Of a stretch of 64,000 nt of DNA, positions 10,679-21,701 are shown in pieces. Origin of the DNA: Abyssibius alkaniclasticus (GTDB lineage: Bacteria; Pseudomonadota; Alphaproteobacteria; Rhodobacterales; Rhodobacteraceae); NCBI RefSeq assembly GCF_020447305.1, contig NZ_CP095732.1, positions 3,070,501 to 3,134,500 on the forward strand, in the 5' to 3' direction. The translations under genes were made by a program, and so were the position numbers. A model generated the notes under the pieces. The model had not been told where the DNA came from and ran no database searches. It saw nothing but the letters and a program-made list of their open reading frames with translations. How positions within the stretch are numbered: the first letter of the stretch is position 1; each line of letters opens with the position of its first letter.

Positions 10679-12330
10679 GAAGGGTCCCGCCATTGGTTTA
10701 CCATCGGGTAGCGACGATCAAGCCAGAAGGCCCGTTTGGTCAGCCGCGTGCCCGGCGCAGATTGGAAGCGCTTGTATTCGCTCAGATAAATCAAACGTTC
10801 GACGCGTTTCACCGTGGCGTGGTCATGCCCGAGCGCCACAATTTCAGCAACAGAAAGGTCGCGGTCGATCAGCCCTTCGAGTATCGCGTCAAGCACGTCA
10901 TAGGGCGGCAGCGAATCGCTGTCTTTCTGGTCGGCGCGCAGCTCGGCACTGGGTGGTTTTTCAATCACGCGTGGCGGAATAACCGTGCCCGCTGGGGCCT
11001 TCATCCAGGGGCGGTGGTTGGCATTGCGCCAGCGACAGGTTTCAAACACACGGGTTTTATACAGGTCTTTCAACGGGTTATAACCGCCTGCCATATCGCC
11101 GTAAATTGTGGCATAGCCCACAGCCACTTCCGATTTATTGCCGGTCGTCAGCAGCATTTCGCCGAACTTGTTCGACAGGGCCATCAGCAGCAACCCGCGC
11201 AGGCGTGACTGGATGTTTTCTTCGGTCAGATCGGCCTGCAACCCCTCAAACAAGGGCGCGAGCGCATCGCCAATAGCGGCGCGTGGCGCTGCAATCGGCA
11301 CCTCGTCAAGGCGGCAGCCAAGCGCGTTGGCTACGCAAGCCGCATCTTCCAACGACTGCGCCGAGGTATATTCGCTGGGCATCATCACGCAGCGCACATT
11401 CCCGGGGCCAAGCGCATCGGCGGCGATTGTCGCAACAAGCGCCGAATCAACACCGCCTGAAAGCCCCAGAACCGCCTTTGAAAACCCGCATTTGGACATA
11501 TAGTCGCCCAGACCGACAACCATAGCGCGATAGTCCTGTTCCCATTCATCGGGCAAAATTTCGCGCAATCCGGTTTGGGCGCGCCAGCCCTGCTCGGTTT
11601 GTCTGAAATCGACAGGCACGATAGCCTCGTCAAAAGCGGGCAGTTGCACAGCCAGATGGCCGCCAGGGTTAAGCACAAAACTTGCCCCGTCAAACACCTG
11701 GTCATCCTGCCCGCCCAGCATGTTCAGATAGACAAGCGGCAGATCATGCGAGACGACCTGCCCGACCATAAGGTTTATCCTTAAATCATTCTTATTGCGG
11801 CGATAGGGCGAGCCATTGGGCACGATCAGCAGTTCGGCGCCAGATTCTGCCATAGTTTCAACAACATCACGGTGCCAGGCATCTTCGCAAATCGGTGCGC
11901 CAATGCGAAGTGCGCCCGCGTCAAACGGGCCGGTCAGCGGGCCTGCCGTGAACAGCCGCTTTTCATCAAACACATCTTCGTTTGGCAGATAATGCTTGCG
12001 CGTAACCACCTGCACCTGCCCGTCATTCAGCAGGAAATAGGCGTTGAAAAGATTGCCGTCTTCCAGAATTGGCGCGCCGATCAGCATCGGCACACCATTG
12101 GCCGCGTCAGCAGCGAGGGCAGCCAAATGCCGCGCAACATCGGCCAAAAAGGCTGGTTTAAGCACCAGATCTTGTGTTTGATAACCGGTCAGGAACATTT
12201 CGGGCAGCATGACCATATCGGCCTTTTGCGCATCTGCCACGCCCTGTGCGCGCAATGCCGCCGCCGCATTTGCAGCCAGATTTCCCACAATCGGGGCCAT
12301 TTGTGCCAGAGTCAGGCGAAATTCAGGCAT
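10675..12330 (-). CDS. nadE: Glutamine-dependent NAD+ synthetase
   Basis: Last step of NAD synthesis: amidates nicotinic acid adenine dinucleotide using ammonia from glutamine. The 551-residue protein has an N-terminal nitrilase-type glutaminase domain with the triad Glu44 (LPEMFLTGY), Lys112 (RKHYLPN) and Cys148 (GAPICEDAWH), and a C-terminal synthetase domain with the pyrophosphate loop SGGVDS at 291-296. Later LLLTTGNKSEVAVGYATIYGDM matches the synthetase. It is the first gene of a nadE-gltX pair and is divergent from the MORN-repeat gene. Confidence 0.96.
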   Translation of the reverse strand: MPEFRLTLAQMAPIVGNLAANAAAALRAQGVADAQKADMVMLPEMFLTGYQTQDLVLKPAFLADVARHLAALAADAANGVPMLIGAPILEDGNLFNAYFLLNDGQVQVVTRKHYLPNEDVFDEKRLFTAGPLTGPFDAGALRIGAPICEDAWHRDVVETMAESGAELLIVPNGSPYRRNKNDLRINLMVGQVVSHDLPLVYLNMLGGQDDQVFDGASFVLNPGGHLAVQLPAFDEAIVPVDFRQTEQGWRAQTGLREILPDEWEQDYRAMVVGLGDYMSKCGFSKAVLGLSGGVDSALVATIAADALGPGNVRCVMMPSEYTSAQSLEDAACVANALGCRLDEVPIAAPRAAIGDALAPLFEGLQADLTEENIQSRLRGLLLMALSNKFGEMLLTTGNKSEVAVGYATIYGDMAGGYNPLKDLYKTRVFETCRWRNANHRPWMKAPAGTVIPPRVIEKPPSAELRADQKDSDSLPPYDVLDAILEGLIDRDLSVAEIVALGHDHATVKRVERLIYLSEYKRFQSAPGTRLTKRAFWLDRRYPMVNQWRDPS

Positions 12331-12555
12331 GATCGCGCCCCCTCTGCGCCCTTATGGAAAGCCTCGCGCAGATAACCTTAGCTGCAAGCAGGTTTCAAGC
12401 CATGCTCGGCGAAAACCCCGCGCAGGATGAGAAAGACCATAAAAAACAATTGTCAGCATGGCGCCATAAACCTAGACTTGCCCAAAGACCTGTTGGCGAC
12501 CACCGGGATATTTTTGGTGTGCAAGATCACGGGAACGTAGTCTGGGAGTGTGAGT

Positions 12556-14022
12556 GTGAAAAACCGCGTTAAGTTTGCCGCGATCGTTGCGGCGCTGCAA
12601 TTGGGGCTTACGGCGCCTTTGGCAGCGCAAAGTGGCGAGATCATCACCAAGCAATATGATACGGGAGGTGTCTACGAGGGCGAGTTCCTGAACGGAATGC
12701 AGCACGGCCAGGGCACCTACCGGCTTCCCAACGGCTATGAATATACCGGCCAATGGGTTGAAGGCCGCATCGAGGGCCAGGGCGAAGCGCGCTTTCCCAA
12801 CGGATCGGTCTATGTCGGCGCTTTCATGAACGGGCGCCCCGAAGGCCAGGGCCGCATCACCTTTGCCGATGGTGGCACCTATGAGGGTGAATGGGTCGAT
12901 GGCAAGATCACCGGCAGCGGCACCGCCGTATATGCGAATGGCGTGATTTACACGGGCGACTTTGTTGATGCCGTTCACGAAGGCTTTGGCATTATGACCA
13001 GCCCGAACGGCTATATTTACGAAGGCCAGTGGGTTGGCGGCGTGAAAGACGGCACCGGCAAAATCACCTATCCCGATGGCGCGATTTACGAAGGCACGCT
13101 TGTGCGCGGCGAGCGGGCAGGCACCGGCACGCTCAGCCTGCCCGACGGTCTGGTTTATACCGGCGAATGGGCTGGCGGGCAGATCAATGGTGAAGGCGTG
13201 CTGATTCAGCCCAATGGCGACCGCTACGAAGGCACAATGGTCAACGGCCAGCGCGAGGGGAATGGCGTTGCGGTCTATGCTTCGGGTGACAGGTATGAAG
13301 GCAGCTTTCGTGCTGATCAACGCCACGGTCAGGGCACGTTCACCGGCACCGATGGCTATGCCTATACCGGCAATTGGGTCGAAGGCAAAATGCAGGGCGC
13401 GGGCCGTGTCGTTTACCCCGATGGTTCGGTCTATGAAGGCGAGTTTGAAAACGACCTGGCCCACGGCACGGGAAAAATCACCTATCCCGACGGGTCGTCA
13501 TACGAAGGCAGCTGGGTCAATGGTGTGATCGAAGGCAGCGGCATTGCGCGCTATGCCGATGGTCTGGTCTATGAGGGCGAGTTCCGCAACGCCCGCAACC
13601 ACGGCACCGGCACCATGACGCATGAGAACGGTTACCAATATACCGGCGAATGGGTCGACGGGCTGCGCGAAGGTCAGGGCGTTGCAACCTATTCCGACGG
13701 CACCGTCTATTCCGGCAATTTCACCGCCGGTCAGCGCGACGGGTTTGGCACGATCCTGATGCCCGAAGAAACGGTCGTGCTGGCCGATGGCACAAGCACA
13801 ACGGGCCGGTTCGAGTATGAGGGCGAATGGTCGGCCGGTGTGATCAATGGCGAAGGCACCGCCCGCTACCCCAACGGCGATGTTTACACAGGTGTATTTC
13901 TAGACGGGCAGCGCCACGGGCGCGGCACAATGCAATATGCCACCGGCGATGTGTATGACGGTTTCTGGCTGAACGGCCGCCAGGCCACCGAAGAAGACGC
14001 AGCCGCCGCGGGCGCAAACTAG
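12556..14022 (+). CDS. Exported MORN-repeat protein
   Basis: 488-residue product: an N-terminal signal peptide (ending around LAAQS) followed by about 19 tandem 23-residue MORN repeats of the pattern Y-[ET]-G-[EQ]-[WF]-x(4)-G-x-G, running almost to the C-terminus. MORN repeats form beta-hairpin solenoids linked in other systems to membrane or lipid contact and scaffolding. Such proteins in bacteria are mostly uncharacterised, so no function is assigned. I chose GTG at 12556, 7 nt after GGGAG; the GTG at 12550 sits too close to that site. The gene is divergent from nadE and ends in a terminator overlapping its stop codon. Confidence 0.88.
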   Translation: MKNRVKFAAIVAALQLGLTAPLAAQSGEIITKQYDTGGVYEGEFLNGMQHGQGTYRLPNGYEYTGQWVEGRIEGQGEARFPNGSVYVGAFMNGRPEGQGRITFADGGTYEGEWVDGKITGSGTAVYANGVIYTGDFVDAVHEGFGIMTSPNGYIYEGQWVGGVKDGTGKITYPDGAIYEGTLVRGERAGTGTLSLPDGLVYTGEWAGGQINGEGVLIQPNGDRYEGTMVNGQREGNGVAVYASGDRYEGSFRADQRHGQGTFTGTDGYAYTGNWVEGKMQGAGRVVYPDGSVYEGEFENDLAHGTGKITYPDGSSYEGSWVNGVIEGSGIARYADGLVYEGEFRNARNHGTGTMTHENGYQYTGEWVDGLREGQGVATYSDGTVYSGNFTAGQRDGFGTILMPEETVVLADGTSTTGRFEYEGEWSAGVINGEGTARYPNGDVYTGVFLDGQRHGRGTMQYATGDVYDGFWLNGRQATEEDAAAAGAN

Positions 14023-14035
14023 GCCCGCGTTTTTT
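14007..14035 (+). terminator. Rho-independent terminator overlapping the MORN gene stop
   Basis: Arms CGCGGGC (14007-14013) and GCCCGCG (14023-14029) enclose a 9-nt loop containing the TAG stop codon, and six T follow directly. It separates the MORN gene from the leuA leader promoter a few bases downstream. Confidence 0.85.
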
Positions 14036-14038
14036 CGC

Positions 14039-14067
14039 TTTTCATGCCATGCGGCGCGGCCTATACT
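14039..14067 (+). promoter_or_regulatory. Putative leuA leader promoter
   Basis: A good -10 box, TATACT, lies at 14062-14067, with a weaker -35-like TTTTCA at 14039-14044 and 17 bp between. Initiation 7-8 nt downstream would start the transcript at or next to the ATG of the leader peptide at 14075, making it leaderless. The position directly after a terminator and before the leader ORF supports it; the -35 match is modest. Confidence 0.5.
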
Positions 14068-14074
14068 GTGCCGC

Positions 14075-14158
14075 ATGTGTATGGATGCAAAATTCATTCA
14101 GTTTCAGGCAGCGGGCTTTGGCGGCTCTGCTGGCCTATTGCTGCTAGCCCGCCTCTGA
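14075..14158 (+). CDS. Leucine leader peptide of leuA (attenuator ORF)
   Basis: 27-codon ORF that ends GLLLLARL, with four consecutive leucine codons CTA TTG CTG CTA at 14135-14146 and a fifth Leu codon just before TGA. It ends 90 bp upstream of leuA, whose product makes the leucine precursor, so it fits a ribosome-mediated attenuation leader: with scarce Leu-tRNA the ribosome should stall on the Leu run and change the RNA fold. An ATG two codons later (14081) is an alternative start. No Shine-Dalgarno site precedes either, in line with leaderless translation, known for trpL of Sinorhizobium. Too short for routine gene finders. Confidence 0.8.
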   Translation: MCMDAKFIQFQAAGFGGSAGLLLLARL

Positions 14159-14210
14159 GCGTGCCAGCAAAGCGGTGCGCGCGCTCAGGGGACTGACCAA
14201 ATCGCGCCGC
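14128..14210 (+). promoter_or_regulatory. Attenuator RNA structures upstream of leuA
   Basis: Three stems can be drawn. TGCTGGC (14128-14134) pairs GCCAGCA (14163-14169) and encloses the Leu codons. CCTCTGAGCG (14152-14161) pairs CGCTCAGGGG (14182-14191) with one G-T pair. GCGGTGCG (14172-14179) pairs CGCGCCGC (14203-14210) with one G-T pair. The first and second interleave, as do the second and third, so neighbouring stems exclude each other, the 1:2, 2:3, 3:4 logic of attenuators. The third stem would be the terminator, although no T-run follows it. Stems were found by eye, not by folding software. Confidence 0.6.
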
Positions 14211-14248
14211 ATTCGCACACAGCCAAACATAATCAAGAGACCATAATC

Positions 14249-15805
<1,557 letters not shown>

Positions 15806-15831
15806 CGTTACCTGACATCTGGCACCTCCTG

Positions 15832-15862
15832 AACCCCCGCGCCCCAAAGCGCGGGGGTTTTT
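15832..15862 (+). terminator. Rho-independent terminator after leuA
   Basis: A GC-rich inverted repeat, CCCCCGCGC against GCGCGGGGG, with a short CCCAAA loop, is followed by a T-run. It lies 27 bp after the leuA stop. Confidence 0.9.
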
Positions 15863-16048
15863 ACTGCATGGGGCAAACCATCTATGTTCGAATTGTGCAA
15901 TTTTTACCGCGAAATCATCCATATTTTTGACCTATTACTGCATAAACAGGCAAGAAGCCGCGCCATAATTACGCACAGGGGATCAACCCTTTACGCGCCC
16001 GCAGCGCTGGCATTATACAGTTGCGGGGCCAATTTGGGCCGATTCTAA

Positions 16049-17107
<1,059 letters not shown>

Positions 17108-17138
17108 GCGGATGAACGGGCGATAAACGGGGCACGCA

Positions 17139-18092
17139 ATGGCGGGCGACAGTGCAACAGCGTCTAACTGGAAGATTCTGCGCCGCTTCGTTTTGGGGCT
17201 GCTGGTTGCGCTATGCCTGCTGCTGTTCTTGCTGTGGCGCATCGACAATCCACGGGTTGAACGTTTCCGCATGATGCTGATTGACCGTTTCGTGCCCTCG
17301 ATGAGTTGGGTTCTTACGCCAATTACCAGCGTCAGCCGTATCCTTGACGATTATCGCAGCTACGAGCAGATCTATCAGCAAAACCTTGAACTGCGCCGCG
17401 AATTGCAGCGGCTAGAGGTTTGGCGCGAGGCCGCATCCCAGCTTGAACAGAAGAATGCCGAGTTGCGCGCCTTGAACAACCTGCGCCTGAACCCCAGCCT
17501 TGCCTATGTGGCGGGCGAACTGATGGCCGATGCCGGCAGCCCGTTCTCGCAATCGGGCCTGCTGAATGTGGGCCTTATCGACGGGGTGGCCGACGGGCAG
17601 GCGGTGGTCGATGGCCGGGGTCTGATCGGCCGCATTGCCGGTGTAGGCGAACGCACATCCCGGCTGTTGTTTTTGACCGACAGCTCGTCGCAAGTGCCGG
17701 TTACACTGCCCGTGGCGCGGCAGCGCGCCATTTTGGTGGGCGACAATACTGCCAACCCGATATTGCAATTTGCAACCGACCCGAACGAGCTTGCGGCCGG
17801 AATGCGGGTTGTTACCTCGGGCGATGGCGGGGTGTTTCCACCAGACCTGCTGGTGGGCGAACTTGTGCGCAGCCCCGATGGCCGCCTGCGCGTTGCATTG
17901 GCAGCCGATTATCGCAATGCCGAATTTTTGCGCGTGCTGCGCAATGCCGGCGAGGAGCAGATTCTCGGTCCGGGTGGCATTATCGGCGACATCCCCCCAA
18001 CCACGGCAGAGGTCGCGCCAGCAGCCCTGCCCGAAACAGCGCCAGAGACCACGCCCGAACCGGAAACACCGGTAGTGGAAGACCCGCATTGA
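17139..18092 (+). CDS. mreC: Rod-shape-determining protein MreC
   Basis: Bitopic inner-membrane protein linking MreB to PBP2/RodA in the elongasome. The 317-residue product has one N-terminal membrane segment (about residues 18-35, VLGLLVALCLLLFLLW), a coiled-coil region (about 70-110, rich in Leu/Glu/Arg) and the periplasmic beta-barrel domain with GLIGRIAGVGERTSRLLFLTD. A Pro/Glu/Thr-rich tail of about 45 residues follows. It starts 31 bp after mreB and overlaps mreD by 4 nt. Confidence 0.95.
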   Translation: MAGDSATASNWKILRRFVLGLLVALCLLLFLLWRIDNPRVERFRMMLIDRFVPSMSWVLTPITSVSRILDDYRSYEQIYQQNLELRRELQRLEVWREAASQLEQKNAELRALNNLRLNPSLAYVAGELMADAGSPFSQSGLLNVGLIDGVADGQAVVDGRGLIGRIAGVGERTSRLLFLTDSSSQVPVTLPVARQRAILVGDNTANPILQFATDPNELAAGMRVVTSGDGGVFPPDLLVGELVRSPDGRLRVALAADYRNAEFLRVLRNAGEEQILGPGGIIGDIPPTTAEVAPAALPETAPETTPEPETPVVEDPH

Positions 18093-18622
18093 CCGGCTGG
18101 CGCCTCTTTCTGCGCCGCGCGCTCTATCTTGCGCTGGCCGCACTTTGCATCACCTTTCCGCTTGTCACGCTGGATTATTCGGTAAACCGCCGCCTGCCGC
18201 CCGATTTGCTGTATGCGCTCAGCATTGCATGGATCGTACGCCAGGACCGCAGCGCCAACATGCCGCTTGTCGTTGCGATGGCCCTTTTGGCCGATTTCGT
18301 GCTGATGCGCCCCGTCGGCCTTGGCGCGCTGATGCTGCTGATCACCAGTGAGGTGGCGCGCAACAATGCGCGGGTGCTGCGCGACTATGGCTTCTTTCTT
18401 GAATGGATCGCGGTTGGCGTTGGCTTTGTGCTGATGATGCTGGCGCAGAACCTGCTGCTGGCGATGTCGCTGTCAAACACCCTGTCGCTGGCAAGTATTG
18501 GCCGTATTGCGCTTGCGACATTTGTAACCTACCCATTTATTGTGGCATTCTTGCGCTATATAATCCGACTACGGCCTATACCCGGCGGTTTTGACATAGA
18601 CAGATTGGGACGTGTGATATGA
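18089..18622 (+). CDS. mreD: Rod-shape-determining protein MreD
   Basis: Small polytopic inner-membrane member of the elongasome. The 177-residue protein has about five hydrophobic segments spread over its length. MreD is poorly conserved, so the call rests on size, topology and its place between mreC and mrdA. The start is TTG at 18089, overlapping the mreC stop as TTGA, and the gene overlaps mrdA as ATGA, so its translation is coupled on both sides. Confidence 0.9.
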   Translation: MTGWRLFLRRALYLALAALCITFPLVTLDYSVNRRLPPDLLYALSIAWIVRQDRSANMPLVVAMALLADFVLMRPVGLGALMLLITSEVARNNARVLRDYGFFLEWIAVGVGFVLMMLAQNLLLAMSLSNTLSLASIGRIALATFVTYPFIVAFLRYIIRLRPIPGGFDIDRLGRVI

Positions 18623-20562
18623 GACGCCCGGCGCCTTTTCCGCACCTCACCCGCGCGCGCCTGTCGCGCCGCGCGCTTTTGCTGGGCGGTGTGCAGGCGG
18701 GCATTGTCGGCACGCTTGGCTGGCGAATGTATAACCTTCAGGTTACCGAATCCGAACGCTACAGGCTTTTGGCCGAGGAAAACCGCATAGCAACGCGGCT
18801 TGTGCCAGCCGCTCGCGGCCTGGTATTTGACAGGAACGGTGTGCTTGTTGCCGCGAATGATCAAAACTACCGTGTCGTCATTGTGCGCGAACAGGCGGGT
18901 GATGTTGACGGCGTGCTAAAGCGTCTTGCACCGCTTGTTGGCCTTGATGAGACAGAGCGCCAAAAGGTGCTGGCGGAAGTTATGGAGCGCCGCGCCCATG
19001 CCTCGGTGACGGTCGCTGAACAGCTCGACTGGGAACGCTTCGCGCTGGTTTCGGCCAACGCCCCCGCATTGCCCGGTGTATTTACCGAAGTCGGGCTGAC
19101 CCGCAGCTACCCGACAATTGGCGATTTTGCACATGTGGCAGGCTATGTCAGCGCCGTGTCCGAGGATGATCTGAGCCGCCTTGAAAACCCCGATGAGGTG
19201 ATGCAGCTTCCCTCGCCCATAATCGGCAAAACCGGGATCGAGCGGACAAGCGAAGACCTGCTGCGCGGCAAGCCGGGCCTCAGCCATGTCGAGGTGAACG
19301 CCACCGGGCGCGTGATGCGCGAACTTGACCGCACCGAAGGCACGCCCGGCAACGATCTGCAACTCACGCTCGACAGCGATTTGCAACACTACGCGCATTT
19401 CCGCATGAAAGACGAAAGCGCCGCCGCCGTGGTGATTGACCTGCGCAATGGCGATTTGCGCGCGCTCGCCTCGACCCCCTCGTTTGACCCCAACAAACTG
19501 GTTTTCGGCATTTCGCAAACCGATTGGAGCGCACTGAACAACAACGAATATCGCCCCTTGGGTGACAAAACCGTATCGGGCACATACCCACCCGGCTCGA
19601 CCTTCAAGATGGTGGTCGCACTGGCGGCGCTCAAAGCCGGTGTGGTCACGCCCGAGGAGCGCATTTATTGCCCGGGATTTTATGAAATCGGCGGGCGGCG
19701 CTTCCACTGTTGGAAGGCAAGCGGACATGGGCGGATGAACTTGCCCGAAGGCCTGCAAAACAGTTGCGATGTCTATTATTACGAAATTGCGCAACGTGTT
19801 GGCATTGAGGCGATCAGCGAGATGGCGCAAACGCTTGGCATGGGCACAGAGCCCGATCTGCCGCTTCCGGCGCTGACTTCCGGGCGGATGCCAACCAAGG
19901 CCTGGAAGCAGGAATCCCTTGGCCATAGCTGGCTGATCGGCGATACGATCAATGCCGGTATCGGCCAGGGATTTGTTTCGGCCTCACCACTGGAGCTTGC
20001 GCTTATGACGGCGCGCATTGCCAGTGGCCGCAAACTGGTGCCACGGCTGATCAGCCGCATCAACGGCGTTCCGGTTGACACGCCCGAGGCTGAACCGCTT
20101 GATGTAAGCGCCGAGGGCTTGGCCCAGGTGCGGCTTGGCATGTATGAGGTTTCGAACAATCGCCGCGGCACCGCCTATTCCGCGCGCATTACCGCACCCG
20201 GCATGGAAATGGCGGGCAAAACCGGCACGAGCCAGGTGCGCCAGATCACCACAGAAGAGCGGGCTGCCGGTATTACCCGCAATGAAGACTTGCCCTGGAA
20301 CCGGCGCGACCATGCGCTGTTTGTCTGCTATGCGCCTTATGACAACCCGCGCTTTGCCGTGTCTGTCGTGGTCGAGCATGGCGGTGGCGGCTCGACCGTG
20401 GCTGCACCCATTGCCCGCGATATTTTGCTGCGTGCGCTTTACGGCACCCAGCCGCCACTTTCGGCCTATCCACGCGAGCAACATGAAAAACTGATCGAAC
20501 AGCGCGCTTTGGAGCCGGGCCCGACCGTGTCCACCCCCGCGGCGCGGAGCGACCGCGCATGA
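18619..20562 (+). CDS. mrdA: Penicillin-binding protein 2 (elongasome transpeptidase)
   Basis: Cross-links side-wall peptidoglycan with RodA. The 647-residue class B PBP has one N-terminal membrane anchor (about residues 18-38), a pedestal domain with GLVFDRNGVLVA and the transpeptidase domain. Its active-site motifs are Ser327-Thr-Phe-Lys330 (PPGSTFKM), Ser382-Cys-Asp384 and Lys534-Thr-Gly536 (GKTGTSQV). The SxD form of the second motif is the PBP2 type, unlike the SxN of PBP3. It overlaps mreD and rodA by 4 nt each. Confidence 0.97.
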   Translation: MRRPAPFPHLTRARLSRRALLLGGVQAGIVGTLGWRMYNLQVTESERYRLLAEENRIATRLVPAARGLVFDRNGVLVAANDQNYRVVIVREQAGDVDGVLKRLAPLVGLDETERQKVLAEVMERRAHASVTVAEQLDWERFALVSANAPALPGVFTEVGLTRSYPTIGDFAHVAGYVSAVSEDDLSRLENPDEVMQLPSPIIGKTGIERTSEDLLRGKPGLSHVEVNATGRVMRELDRTEGTPGNDLQLTLDSDLQHYAHFRMKDESAAAVVIDLRNGDLRALASTPSFDPNKLVFGISQTDWSALNNNEYRPLGDKTVSGTYPPGSTFKMVVALAALKAGVVTPEERIYCPGFYEIGGRRFHCWKASGHGRMNLPEGLQNSCDVYYYEIAQRVGIEAISEMAQTLGMGTEPDLPLPALTSGRMPTKAWKQESLGHSWLIGDTINAGIGQGFVSASPLELALMTARIASGRKLVPRLISRINGVPVDTPEAEPLDVSAEGLAQVRLGMYEVSNNRRGTAYSARITAPGMEMAGKTGTSQVRQITTEERAAGITRNEDLPWNRRDHALFVCYAPYDNPRFAVSVVVEHGGGGSTVAAPIARDILLRALYGTQPPLSAYPREQHEKLIEQRALEPGPTVSTPAARSDRA

Positions 20563-21701
20563 CCTTTTTTGACCAGTTCCTGACGGTTTCGCCCACGGGC
20601 TTGCGCAAGATTTTCTTTATCAACTGGCCCTTGGTGCTGTTGCTCGGCGCTGTGGCCAGTATCGGCTTTCTGATGCTCTATTCCATCGCCGGCGGCTCTT
20701 ACGAGCCTTGGGCGGGCGATCAGATGATCCGCTTTGGCACCGGGCTTGTGCTGATGTTCATTGTCGCCTTCATCCATATCCGATTCTGGCGCTCGATCAC
20801 CCCGTTCATTTACATCGGCGCGCTGTTGCTGCTTGTCGCGGTCGAGTTTGTGGGCAGCGCTGGCATGGGCGCGCAACGCTGGCTCAATCTTGGATTTATC
20901 CGCCTTCAGCCTTCGGAGGCGGCCAAAATCGCCGTCGTCATGGTCTTGGCCATGTATTACGACTGGCTTGACCCTGTAAAAGTATCGCGCCCGTTCTGGG
21001 TGATCCTGCCGCTATTGCTTACGTTTATTCCTGCCGCGCTTACACTAATGCAACCCGACCTTGGCACGGCACTGCTGATTATTGCCAGCGGCGCGGTTAT
21101 CATGTTTCTGGCCGGGGTCAGCATTTGGTATTTTCTGGCGGCGATTGCGGCGGTCGCAGGCGCTGTCACATCGGTGTTCCTGTCATGGGGCACAAGCTGG
21201 CAATTGCTGGAAAACTATCAGTATCGGCGTATCGAAACCTTTCTGAACCCGGATCTGGACCCGCTTGGCGCGGGCTATCACATCAGCCAGTCCAAAATCG
21301 CGCTCGGTTCGGGCGGGTTTGACGGGCGCGGCTTCATGCAGGGAACGCAAACGCGGCTTAACTTCGTGCCCGAAAAACACACCGACTTTATTTTCACCAC
21401 GCTTGCCGAAGAATTCGGCTTTGTCGGCACCACATTCTTGCTGGTGCTTTACACGCTCATTGTCGGTTTTTGCATTCACGCCATGCTGATCAACCGCGAC
21501 AGGTTTGGCGCCTTGCTGATCGGCGGCGTGGCGGCAACCTTCTTCTTCTACTTTGCCATTAATATGGGCATGGTCATGGGGTTGCTGCCGGTTGTGGGCG
21601 TGCCCTTGCCGCTGGTGTCCTATGGTGGCTCGGCCATGTTGGTGCTGTTTGGCGCATTCGGCCTTGTTCAAAGCGCGCATATTCACAGGCCGAGGGGCTG
21701 A
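20559..21701 (+). CDS. rodA: SEDS-family peptidoglycan glycosyltransferase RodA
   Basis: Polymerises lipid II into glycan strands for cell elongation, in complex with PBP2. The 380-residue integral membrane protein has about ten hydrophobic segments. It shows the SEDS features LQPSEAAKIA, PDLGTALLI, the loop with LNFVPEKHTDFIFT and the C-terminal VPLPLVSYGGSAML. It starts at ATG 20559 overlapping mrdA, and its TGA overlaps the next ATG (TGATG), so the following dehydrogenase gene is co-translated. Confidence 0.96.
   Translation: MTFFDQFLTVSPTGLRKIFFINWPLVLLLGAVASIGFLMLYSIAGGSYEPWAGDQMIRFGTGLVLMFIVAFIHIRFWRSITPFIYIGALLLLVAVEFVGSAGMGAQRWLNLGFIRLQPSEAAKIAVVMVLAMYYDWLDPVKVSRPFWVILPLLLTFIPAALTLMQPDLGTALLIIASGAVIMFLAGVSIWYFLAAIAAVAGAVTSVFLSWGTSWQLLENYQYRRIETFLNPDLDPLGAGYHISQSKIALGSGGFDGRGFMQGTQTRLNFVPEKHTDFIFTTLAEEFGFVGTTFLLVLYTLIVGFCIHAMLINRDRFGALLIGGVAATFFFYFAINMGMVMGLLPVVGVPLPLVSYGGSAMLVLFGAFGLVQSAHIHRPRG

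Noticed and set aside
12472-13464. 330-codon minus-strand frame opposite the MORN gene
   Set aside because: Antisense shadow of the MORN repeats; no ribosome site or family likeness.
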